A stretch of 64,000 nucleotides of DNA from NCBI RefSeq assembly GCF_026001925.1, contig NZ_AP021869.1, positions 744,001-808,000 of the forward strand, in the 5' to 3' direction. Within the stretch, counting starts at the first letter, position 1, and each line of letters opens with the position of its first letter. Position numbers and translations under genes: made by a program. Positions 56,832 to 64,000 of the stretch are shown here, in pieces. The DNA is from Vibrio gangliei (GTDB lineage Bacteria > Pseudomonadota > Gammaproteobacteria > Enterobacterales > Vibrionaceae). A model generated the notes under the pieces. It did not search any database. It was not told the origin of the DNA and saw only the letters and a program-made list of their open reading frames with translations.

Positions 56832-56999
56832 GGTAGCGAGTCTCGGTACTAGAGCGCTACGCTTCTCGTTTTACGAGATCAATACTGTTTGTTTTTGTAA
56901 TCGTGTTAATTGTTATTAATAGGTATTAGGTTCAACTAAGCTAAAAAACGCTTTTGTTTATCGAGCAGCGAAGCGTCACGAGCGACGAGAATCGAATAA
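56832..56999. repeat. CGAG-heptad element H
   Basis: Left end CGAGTCTCGGTACTAGAGCG with inverted core GCGCTACGCTTCTCG; right end TCGAGCAGCGAAGCGTCA followed by three heptads CGAGCGA, CGAGAAT, CGAATAA (56979-56999). It fills most of the tsf-pyrH spacer. Confidence 0.72.
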
Positions 57000-57046
57000 C
57001 GTCTATTCATAACCGTTAATCAACCATACATTGAAAGGTAAACTCC

Positions 57047-57781
57047 ATGACTACGAATCCTAAGCCAGCGTATCAACGTATTTTGCTAAAACTGAGTGGT
57101 GAAGCTCTACAAGGTGAAGAAGGTTTTGGTATTGATCCAGCCATTTTGGATCGCATGGCACAAGAAATTAAAGAGCTTGTTGAACTTGGTGTTCAAGTAG
57201 GCGTTGTAATTGGTGGTGGTAACCTATTCCGTGGTGCGGGCCTTGCTGAAGCAGGTATGAACCGTGTGGTTGGTGATCACATGGGCATGCTAGCGACAGT
57301 GATGAATGGTTTGGCGATGCGTGATGCACTTCATCGTGCTTATGTTAATGCGCGTGTAATGTCAGCGATTCAGCTAAAAGGCGTGTGTGATGACTATAAC
57401 TGGGCCGATGCAATCAGCCAGTTACGTCAAGGCCGTGTGGTGATTTTCTCTGCAGGTACTGGTAACCCATTCTTCACAACTGATTCAGCAGCATGTTTGC
57501 GTGGGATTGAAATTGAAGCAGATGTTGTATTAAAAGCGACCAAAGTGGACGGCGTTTATACAGCTGATCCAGTTGCTAACCCAGACGCGGTTTTGTGTGA
57601 TAAACTGAGCTACAACAGTGTACTTGAAAAAGAATTGAAAGTGATGGACTTAGCGGCCTTCACTTTGGCTCGTGACCACAAAATGCCGATTCGTGTATTT
57701 AACATGAACAAACCTGGCGCATTACGTCGCGTGGTTATGGGTGAGCAAGAAGGCACACTTATTAGCGAGCTATCTGAATAA
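57047..57781 (+). CDS. pyrH: UMP kinase
   Basis: Phosphorylates UMP to UDP. The 244 residues have [29 protein letters not shown] and the [18 protein letters not shown] block of bacterial PyrH. Located between tsf and frr as in most bacteria. Confidence 0.98.
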   Translation: MTTNPKPAYQRILLKLSGEALQGEEGFGIDPAILDRMAQEIKELVELGVQVGVVIGGGNLFRGAGLAEAGMNRVVGDHMGMLATVMNGLAMRDALHRAYVNARVMSAIQLKGVCDDYNWADAISQLRQGRVVIFSAGTGNPFFTTDSAACLRGIEIEADVVLKATKVDGVYTADPVANPDAVLCDKLSYNSVLEKELKVMDLAAFTLARDHKMPIRVFNMNKPGALRRVVMGEQEGTLISELSE

Positions 57782-57848
57782 GCAATATCGCGGGAGTGAA
57801 ATGTCTCTGTTTCACTCCATCGCAAATAACCAATAACAAGGTGATATC

Positions 57849-58406
57849 GTGATTAACGAAATTAAACAAGACGCTCAAGAGCGCATGGCAAAGAGTGTTG
57901 AAGCTCTTAAAAACAACCTTTCAAAAATTCGTACTGGTCGTGCTCATCCAAGCATTCTACAAAACATTACTGTGGAATATTACGGTGCTCCAACTCCGCT
58001 AAACCAATTAGCAAACATCATTGCAGAAGATGCTCGTACATTGGCCATCACTGTATTTGATAAAGAGCTAACGGCAGCCGTTGAAAAAGCGATCATGAAG
58101 TCTGATCTTGGTTTAAACCCAATGTCTGCAGGTACGGTAATTCGTGTTCCACTTCCACCACTAACAGAAGAGCGTCGTAAAGACCTTGTTAAGATTGTGC
58201 GTGGTGAAGCTGAAGGTGGTCGTGTTGCCGTTCGTAACATCCGTCGTGACGCGAATGCAGACCTAAAAGGTTTGTTAAAAGACAAAGAAATCTCTGAAGA
58301 TGAAGATCGTAAAGCGCAAGATGAGATCCAAAAAATCACAGATGCAGCAGTGAAAAACATTGATGAATTGCTGGCTGTAAAAGAAAAAGAATTAATGGAA
58401 GTATAA
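57849..58406 (+). CDS. frr: ribosome recycling factor
   Basis: Splits post-termination ribosomes with EF-G. The 185 residues contain [29 protein letters not shown] and the long C-terminal three-helix bundle. The GTG at 57849 follows AAGGTGAT; GTG is unusual for frr but the family N-terminus ([12 protein letters not shown]) fits. Confidence 0.97.
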   Translation: MINEIKQDAQERMAKSVEALKNNLSKIRTGRAHPSILQNITVEYYGAPTPLNQLANIIAEDARTLAITVFDKELTAAVEKAIMKSDLGLNPMSAGTVIRVPLPPLTEERRKDLVKIVRGEAEGGRVAVRNIRRDANADLKGLLKDKEISEDEDRKAQDEIQKITDAAVKNIDELLAVKEKELMEV

Positions 58407-58427
58407 TCTCTCCCATTTCTGCTTGAG

Positions 58428-58458
58428 GGCGCTGTGCTGACAGCATAGCGCCTTTTTT
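58428..58458 (+). terminator. rho-independent terminator after frr
   Basis: GGCGCTGTGCTG and CAGCATAGCGCC pair over 12 bp with a 1-nt gap at the apex, followed by six T. It separates pyrH-frr from uppS. Confidence 0.85.
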
Positions 58459-58478
58459 ATGCAAACCTGCCTACAAGT

Positions 58479-59243
58479 ATGAATAAAATAATGTCTGACT
58501 TTCAATTCTCTCCGGATTTATTACCTAAGCATATTGCTGTCATCATGGACGGTAATGGTCGCTGGGCAAAACGCCAAGGTAAACCTCGTATTTATGGACA
58601 CCGTAAAGCCGTAAAAGCGGTACGTGAAACCATTTCTACCGCTAGCCGTTTAGGAATTAAAGCCATTACTTTATTCGCATTTAGTAGTGAAAACTGGAAA
58701 CGCCCAGAGGAAGAAGTCAGTGTATTGATGGACCTTTTTATGACGGTATTGACGAGAGAAGTCAAAAAACTGCATAAGAACAATTTACGCCTACAGATCA
58801 TTGGTGATAAAACCCGTTTCAGTGATGCCTTGCAAAAGAAAATTGCCGCGGCGGAAGATCTAACCCGTGACAATACAGGTACGGTAATTAACGTGGCAGC
58901 CAACTACGGTGGTAAGTGGGACATTACTGAAGCCGTGAAAAAGATTGCCGCTCAAGTCGCCGAAGGACAGCTGCAACCCAATGATGTGACAGAAGAGTGC
59001 ATCAGCCAACAACTCTCCATGTCGGGTCTGCCGGATGTGGATTTGATGATCCGCACCAGTGGCGAGTGTCGCATCAGTAATTTTATGTTATGGCAGATGG
59101 CTTATGCGGAACTCTATTTTACGGATTTATGTTGGCCAGAGTTTAATGAGCAAGCGCTGCTCGATTCGATCATTTGGTATCTCAATCGTGAACGCCGTTT
59201 TGGTTGTACCAGTGAACAATTACAAGCGCTGATGAAGAAATAA
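58479..59243 (+). CDS. uppS: undecaprenyl diphosphate synthase
   Basis: Extends farnesyl diphosphate to the C55 lipid carrier for peptidoglycan and LPS. The 254 residues carry [17 protein letters not shown] (catalytic Asp), [13 protein letters not shown] and the [16 protein letters not shown]-terminal motif. A start at 58491 (MSDFQFS) is also possible. The substrate comes from IspA encoded at 33 kb. Confidence 0.97.
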   Translation: MNKIMSDFQFSPDLLPKHIAVIMDGNGRWAKRQGKPRIYGHRKAVKAVRETISTASRLGIKAITLFAFSSENWKRPEEEVSVLMDLFMTVLTREVKKLHKNNLRLQIIGDKTRFSDALQKKIAAAEDLTRDNTGTVINVAANYGGKWDITEAVKKIAAQVAEGQLQPNDVTEECISQQLSMSGLPDVDLMIRTSGECRISNFMLWQMAYAELYFTDLCWPEFNEQALLDSIIWYLNRERRFGCTSEQLQALMKK

Positions 59244-59257
59244 CAAAGGACGAAAGT

Positions 59258-60103
59258 TTGAAACAAAGAATAATAACAGCATTGATTTTAGCACCTTTAG
59301 TTGTATGGGGAGTATTTGAGCTTTCTATCCCACTTTTTATTGCTGCTATTACTGCGGTCTCCCTGATCGGATTTTGGGAGTGGACTCAATTTGTTGAACC
59401 TAAAAACCGTATCGTAAGTTTGATTCCATCGGTTATTGTCTTGGGGGTGAGCTTTGTTATTTTGCCTTTTGATAGTGCCAGTTTATCAGCGGCAGGCAGC
59501 GAATATATCTGGATTCTGCTGGTGGGAAGCATTTGGTGGCTAGCGGCGAGCGCATTGGCGTTAACTTACCCGAAAAGTATGGTGCTATGGCAAAACCAAC
59601 GCTGGATGCGTCACGCATTTGGCATGTTGTCTTTAATCCCATTCATCTGGAGTGTGTTTTTACTTCGCGCGGAAGATTCTGCAACTGAGCCTTACCATGG
59701 CGCGAAATTGGTGATGTTTGTTTGTTTGTTGGTGTGGGCTGCGGATACTGGTGCGTACTTCTCTGGCAAAACATTTGGTAAACATAAAATGGCGCCGAAA
59801 GTTAGCCCAAATAAAACGTTGGAAGGCTTGTTTGGCGGTGTAGTGCTGGCGATGGTTGTCGGCTGGTTTGCCTCCTCATTACTTTCTATTCACTTTGTCA
59901 GCTTGACAGTGATGCTGTTTATTACTTTTGTTACTGTAGTGATTTCAGTGCTGGGTGATCTTGTTGAAAGCATGCTGAAACGTGTTTCAAATATTAAAGA
60001 CAGCAGCAATATCATCCCAGGTCACGGTGGCGTTCTAGATCGTATTGACAGTTTAATGGCCGCATTCCCTGTTTTTGCTTTGTTGTACCTGATTAGTCAG
60101 TAA
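59258..60103 (+). CDS. cdsA: phosphatidate cytidylyltransferase
   Basis: Makes CDP-diacylglycerol in the inner membrane. The 281 residues have about eight hydrophobic segments, the WAADTGAYFSGKTFGKHKM region and the family signature SMLKRVSNIKDSSNI followed by PGHGGVLDRIDS near the C-terminus. It is 14 bp after uppS. Confidence 0.97.
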   Translation: MKQRIITALILAPLVVWGVFELSIPLFIAAITAVSLIGFWEWTQFVEPKNRIVSLIPSVIVLGVSFVILPFDSASLSAAGSEYIWILLVGSIWWLAASALALTYPKSMVLWQNQRWMRHAFGMLSLIPFIWSVFLLRAEDSATEPYHGAKLVMFVCLLVWAADTGAYFSGKTFGKHKMAPKVSPNKTLEGLFGGVVLAMVVGWFASSLLSIHFVSLTVMLFITFVTVVISVLGDLVESMLKRVSNIKDSSNIIPGHGGVLDRIDSLMAAFPVFALLYLISQ

Positions 60104-60221
60104 TAAAAATATCAGTCAGTAACAGAAACATCCGTCAATAAGAAATGAATTTGCCAACAAGCAGCGGTTTTTAATTGAACAAGCTGCTTTCATTGCCTTT
60201 ATCTCGAGTGGTTTTATTTTC

Positions 60222-61418
60222 ATGCAAAAGATAACGATTTTAGGTGCAACCGGCTCTATTGGTGCCAGCACGCTTTCAGTCATTGAGCATAATCCGGAAG
60301 ATTTTTCAGTTTATGCACTGGCTGCTGGGTCTAATGTTGAGAAAATGCTTGAGTTATGCCGTATGTGGCGGCCTCAATATGCCGCGATGGCGGATGAGAA
60401 TGCAGCCTTAGAGCTTGAGAAACAACTGCAAAGAAACCATTGCAAAACGAAAGTTGTGGCAGGTATTGATGGGTTGTGTGAAATATCGTCTGCGCCAGAA
60501 GTTGATATGGTGATGGCGGCAATCGTGGGCTCTCCTGGTTTGCTACCGACTATGGCGGCAGTGCAAGCGGGCAAACGTATCTTGCTGGCGAACAAAGAAT
60601 CATTAGTGATGTCTGGGCAGTTTTTCATTGATGCTGCGAAACAATATGGTGCTCAGATTCTGCCTGTAGATAGTGAGCACAATGCCATTTTCCAATGTTT
60701 ATCCCAAACCGTTCAAACCGAGCTCGGCCATTGTGATCTTGAAGCCGAAGGTATTCACTCTATTTTACTCACAGGCTCCGGTGGCCCTTTCCGTTACAGT
60801 GACATTGGCAGTCTAGACGCGGTCACTCCTGAAATGGCGATTGCCCATCCTAATTGGTCTATGGGGCCGAAGATTTCAGTGGATTCAGCGACCATGATGA
60901 ATAAAGGTCTTGAGTTTATTGAAGCTAAGTGGCTTTTTAATGCCAAACAAGAACAACTTAAAGTGCTGATTCATCCTCAGTCGGTTATTCATTCCATGGT
61001 GCAATACAATGATGGTTCAGTACTTGCGCAAATGGGTGAGCCTGACATGCGCACACCTATTGCCTTGTCTATGTCATACCCTAAGCGTATTCCGTCTGGT
61101 GTAAAGCCGCTTGATTTTACTCAAATGAGTGAGTTGACCTTTCTGGCGCCTGACATGGCAAGATATCCGTGTTTACAGTTGGCGATTGATGCTTGTTATA
61201 CCGGCCAACATGCCACTACGGCTATTAATGCAGCCAATGAGGTTTCTGTCGCAGCCTTTCTAAATTGTGAACTAAAATTTACTGACATTGCCCGTATTAA
61301 TGAGAAAGTGATGAATAAAGTGTGTGCTTTATCGACACTTAATACGGATAGTTTGGAAAGCTTACTTGAGCTCGATAGAATATCGCGAGTTTATGCGGCA
61401 GAATGTCTACGTCGCTGA
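60222..61418 (+). CDS. dxr: 1-deoxy-D-xylulose 5-phosphate reductoisomerase
   Basis: Second step of the MEP pathway, NADPH-dependent. The 398 residues have the NADPH motif GATGSIG (residues 7-13), [22 protein letters not shown], and the metal and substrate site [11 protein letters not shown]. It lies 118 bp after cdsA; a weak hairpin (AAGCAGC...GCTGCTT) lies between. Confidence 0.98.
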   Translation: MQKITILGATGSIGASTLSVIEHNPEDFSVYALAAGSNVEKMLELCRMWRPQYAAMADENAALELEKQLQRNHCKTKVVAGIDGLCEISSAPEVDMVMAAIVGSPGLLPTMAAVQAGKRILLANKESLVMSGQFFIDAAKQYGAQILPVDSEHNAIFQCLSQTVQTELGHCDLEAEGIHSILLTGSGGPFRYSDIGSLDAVTPEMAIAHPNWSMGPKISVDSATMMNKGLEFIEAKWLFNAKQEQLKVLIHPQSVIHSMVQYNDGSVLAQMGEPDMRTPIALSMSYPKRIPSGVKPLDFTQMSELTFLAPDMARYPCLQLAIDACYTGQHATTAINAANEVSVAAFLNCELKFTDIARINEKVMNKVCALSTLNTDSLESLLELDRISRVYAAECLRR

Positions 61419-61465
61419 GCCTTTGTGTTCAACCTGATACTTAAACTTTAGCAGAGCGTATTTTA

Positions 61466-62824
61466 ATGACTGGCATATTATGGAACTTGGCTTCATTTAT
61501 TGTTGCAATCGCAATTCTCGTTGCTATCCATGAGTTTGGACACTTTTGGGTAGCAAGACGTTGTGGTGTCAAAGTTGAAAAGTTTTCAATCGGTTTTGGC
61601 AAATCCCTTTGGTCTCGTAAAGGCAAAGATGGGGTAGAGTACTCCATTTCAATGATTCCAATGGGGGGCTTTGTTAAAATGCTCGATTCTCGAGTGGATG
61701 AAGTGCCGGAGCATGAAAAACATCTCGCGTTTGATCACAAAAGTTTATGGCGACGCAGTGCGATTGTCGCTGCAGGCCCTGCCTTTAATTTCTTATTTGC
61801 GATTGTTGCCTATTGGCTCGTGTTTATGATCGGTGTGCCGTCTGTAAAGCCCGTTATTGGTGATGTTGCGCCCAATTCTATTGTCGCGCAGGCTGGTATT
61901 GAACCTGGAATGGAACTTAAACAGATTTCCGGTATCGAAACCCCTGATTGGGATTCAGTGAACATGGCACTGGTATCTCATATCGGTGATGAACGCATTG
62001 TTTTGAAAGTCAGCTCAGCGGATGAAGTCGGTCAAGAACGAACGATTACATTAGATACGCAGAACTGGCAGTTTGACCCAGAGGTTGATTCAGCCATCAC
62101 GACTTTGGGCTTTAAGCCTTACCGTCCTGAGATTACTCCGGTATTAACGGCTGTAACCGAAGGCAGTGCTGCGGAGGCGGCTGGTTTACAAGTCGGGGAT
62201 AAGATAGTTGCGATTAATGGTCAGTCAATTGAAGGTTGGGAACAGTTTGTTGCAAAAGTAACCGATAGCCCAAATAAAACGCTTGAGATACAAGTTGAAA
62301 GAGATAACCAACAACTGACACTGGCTTTAACGCCGGCTAGCAAAAGTTTAAAAAATGGTGACACAATTGGTTTTGCCGGTGTGGCGCCAACCGTTGGTGC
62401 TTGGCCTGAGTCGTATTTGATTGATCAAAAATACGGTGCGTTTGCCTCAATACCAAAAGCGATTGAAAAAACAGGCCAGATAATGGATCTGACTTTCACT
62501 ATGGTAAAAAAATTATTTACTGGCGATGTTGGTATTAATAATTTGAGCGGCCCAATTACCATTGCGAAAGGTGCTGGGATGACCGCCGATTTTGGTTTGG
62601 TTTACTTTTTAGGCTTCTTAGCGTTAATAAGTGTGAATTTAGGCATTATAAACCTGATGCCTCTGCCTGTACTTGATGGTGGGCATTTGTTATTTTTTGC
62701 AGTCGAGGCCGTGATTCGTCGACCTGTGCCTGAAAAAGTGCAAGAAATGGGATATCGTATTGGCAGCGCTGCAATTTTTTCCTTGATGTTAATTGCAATT
62801 TTCAATGATTTTGCTCGCCTGTAG
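61466..62824 (+). CDS. rseP: sigma-E pathway site-2 metalloprotease RseP
   Basis: Cleaves RseA in the inner membrane to release sigma-E during envelope stress. The 452 residues have HEFGH (zinc ligands, residues about 22-26), two tandem periplasmic PDZ domains (about 115-310) and the third zinc ligand in NLMPLPVLDGGHL. Four membrane spans are visible. Precedes bamA. Confidence 0.97.
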   Translation: MTGILWNLASFIVAIAILVAIHEFGHFWVARRCGVKVEKFSIGFGKSLWSRKGKDGVEYSISMIPMGGFVKMLDSRVDEVPEHEKHLAFDHKSLWRRSAIVAAGPAFNFLFAIVAYWLVFMIGVPSVKPVIGDVAPNSIVAQAGIEPGMELKQISGIETPDWDSVNMALVSHIGDERIVLKVSSADEVGQERTITLDTQNWQFDPEVDSAITTLGFKPYRPEITPVLTAVTEGSAAEAAGLQVGDKIVAINGQSIEGWEQFVAKVTDSPNKTLEIQVERDNQQLTLALTPASKSLKNGDTIGFAGVAPTVGAWPESYLIDQKYGAFASIPKAIEKTGQIMDLTFTMVKKLFTGDVGINNLSGPITIAKGAGMTADFGLVYFLGFLALISVNLGIINLMPLPVLDGGHLLFFAVEAVIRRPVPEKVQEMGYRIGSAAIFSLMLIAIFNDFARL

Positions 62825-62878
62825 TGCCAGTTGTGGTTTATCAAGGCCAAGAAGTATAAAGGATTAATAATAAATTTT

Positions 62879-64000
62879 ATGGCGATCAAACGTTTATGGA
62901 TTTCGACCTTGCTGATGTTGAGTACGGTCGCGCATGCAGACTCTTTTGAAGTTTCTGATATTAAAATTGAAGGTTTACAACGTGTCGCGCTAGGTGCGGT
63001 ATTGTTAAAAATGCCAGTGCGTGTTGGGGATACCGTCGACGAACAAGATGCGTCGGCAATTATTCAAGCGCTTTATTCTTCGGGTAACTTTGAAGATGTG
63101 AAAGTTTTTCGTGATGGTGATGTGTTGCTTGTTCAAGTAAAAGAGCGTCCAACCATCGCTGATATTTCATTCTCAGGCAATAAAGCCATTAAAGATGAGC
63201 AATTACAGCAAAACCTTGATGCGTCTGGAATTCGTGTTGGTGAGGCATTAGATCGCACCAAACTCAGTACCATTGAAAAAGGGTTAGAAGACTTTTACTA
63301 CAGCGTAGGTAAATACAATGCGACGGTAAAAGCGGTGGTCACGCCTCTTCCTCGTAACCGTTCAGACTTAAAGTTTGTCTTCACTGAGGGCGTATCAGCA
63401 AAAATTCAACAAATTAACTTTATCGGTAATGAAGTCTTTACCGACGATGAGCTCCTTTCACGTTTTGATTTGAATGCTGATGTGCCTTGGTGGAACTTTA
63501 TGGCGGATGAAAAATATCAAAAGCAAGTGCTTGCAGGTGATATTGAAAAACTGCGCAGTTACTACTTTGACCGCGGTTATTTGAAGTTCCAAGTTCAATC
63601 GACACAAGTTTCTATTTCGCCTGATAAGAAAGGCGTTTACATCACTTTGAATCTCAATGAAGGTGAACCTTACACGGTTAAAGATGTGAAGTTCCGTGGT
63701 GACTTGATTGGTAAAAGTGAAGAATTTAATGCCATGGTGCCTTTTGAAGAAGGTGATACCTACAATGGCTCACTTGTCACGAGTTTAGAAGATGGTATTA
63801 AAAAGAGCTTAGGTGAATCGGGTTACGCTTATCCAAAAGTGCAAACTATTCCTGAATTTGATGACCAAACGAAAGAAGTGACCTTAACCGTACAAGTGGA
63901 TCCGGGTAACCGCATGTATGTGCGTGATATTCGCTTCACCGGTAACAACATCACCAAAGATGAAGTGCTTCGTCGTGAAATGCGTCAAATGGAAAGTGGT
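62879..64000 (+). CDS. bamA: outer membrane assembly factor BamA, truncated by window end
   Basis: Core of the machinery that folds outer-membrane beta-barrels. Only the first 374 codons are in the window, in an open frame from ATG 62879 to the last base. A signal peptide (to AHAD, about residue 21) is followed by POTRA domains: [19 protein letters not shown] (POTRA1), [17 protein letters not shown] (2), [17 protein letters not shown] (3), [14 protein letters not shown] (4) and [18 protein letters not shown] (5). The barrel lies beyond the window. Confidence 0.97.
   Translation, partial: MAIKRLWISTLLMLSTVAHADSFEVSDIKIEGLQRVALGAVLLKMPVRVGDTVDEQDASAIIQALYSSGNFEDVKVFRDGDVLLVQVKERPTIADISFSGNKAIKDEQLQQNLDASGIRVGEALDRTKLSTIEKGLEDFYYSVGKYNATVKAVVTPLPRNRSDLKFVFTEGVSAKIQQINFIGNEVFTDDELLSRFDLNADVPWWNFMADEKYQKQVLAGDIEKLRSYYFDRGYLKFQVQSTQVSISPDKKGVYITLNLNEGEPYTVKDVKFRGDLIGKSEEFNAMVPFEEGDTYNGSLVTSLEDGIKKSLGESGYAYPKVQTIPEFDDQTKEVTLTVQVDPGNRMYVRDIRFTGNNITKDEVLRREMRQMESG

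Noticed and set aside
18267-57001. The heptamer arrays as CRISPR
   Set aside because: Units are 7 bp with no unique spacers, and no cas genes are present.

Overview
This 64 kb window looks like a chromosomal segment of a gamma-proteobacterium of the family Vibrionaceae, most likely a Vibrio. The evidence is protein similarity to Vibrio and E. coli, blocks of E. coli-like gene order (trmO-proS-yaeP; gcvB/gcvA-DUF423-rlmM; queF/syd/yqcC/truC; map/rpsB-tsf-pyrH-frr-uppS-cdsA-dxr-rseP-bamA), a secreted GH18 chitinase, and Vibrio-type families (DUF2860, DUF3301, DUF3549, RibBX). Species cannot be fixed from the window. No rRNA, tRNA, CRISPR, prophage or intact insertion sequence was found.

Layout. 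0-5 kb: the tail of an unknown helical protein, a multidomain chitinase on the minus strand, and a DUF2860 outer-membrane-like protein. 4.7-13.1 kb: minus-strand proS/trmO with two small conserved genes, a plus-strand AbgT-type transporter, a zinc-independent ribosomal protein pair (L31B and an L36B gene of only 41 codons) behind a Zur-like operator, and the MetJ-regulated methionine importer metNIQ. 13.4-20.9 kb: gmhB, then a complete five-gene Yej/Dpp-type peptide ABC importer and a lysozyme-inhibitor-like lipoprotein. 21-30.7 kb: yitT-family gene, glyA, and the nrdR-ribD-ribE-ribBX-ribH-nusB-thiL-pgpA run (dNTP control, riboflavin, thiamine, phosphatidylglycerol). 30.8-35.6 kb: dxs-ispA-xseB (isoprenoid precursors) divergent from thiI. 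35.6-46.4 kb: a gcvB small RNA divergent from gcvA, then DUF423, rlmM, xni, ppnN, a TPR/degenerate-GGDEF membrane protein, queF, syd and a zinc-ribbon protein. 46.5-54.7 kb: small conserved genes, truC, glnD and map. 54.8-64 kb: the rpsB leader and the translation, lipid and envelope cluster ending in a truncated bamA.

The most distinctive structure is non-coding. At least eight intergenic sites carry members of one repeat family built on heptanucleotides with a CGAG core followed by three variable bases. Three sites hold long, perfect or near-perfect arrays whose heptamer is site-specific: CGAGAAA x9 plus one variant, CGAGAGC x17 (written CTCGGCT on +), and CGAGTTT x10. Others hold two or three degenerate heptads beside an inverted AGCGNAGCG core and a TTTTATCTTTTTCGAG-like flank. 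These elements repeatedly sit at gene 3' ends, and in at least four genes the stop codon lies in or touches the element. I do not recognise this as a named element family. Other points of interest are a 19-bp inverted repeat that buries the L31B ribosome binding site around the Zur-like dyad, tandem 19-bp repeats upstream of the chitinase gene, a MetQ without a lipobox, and a Vibrio-type palindromic repeat inside the met operon.
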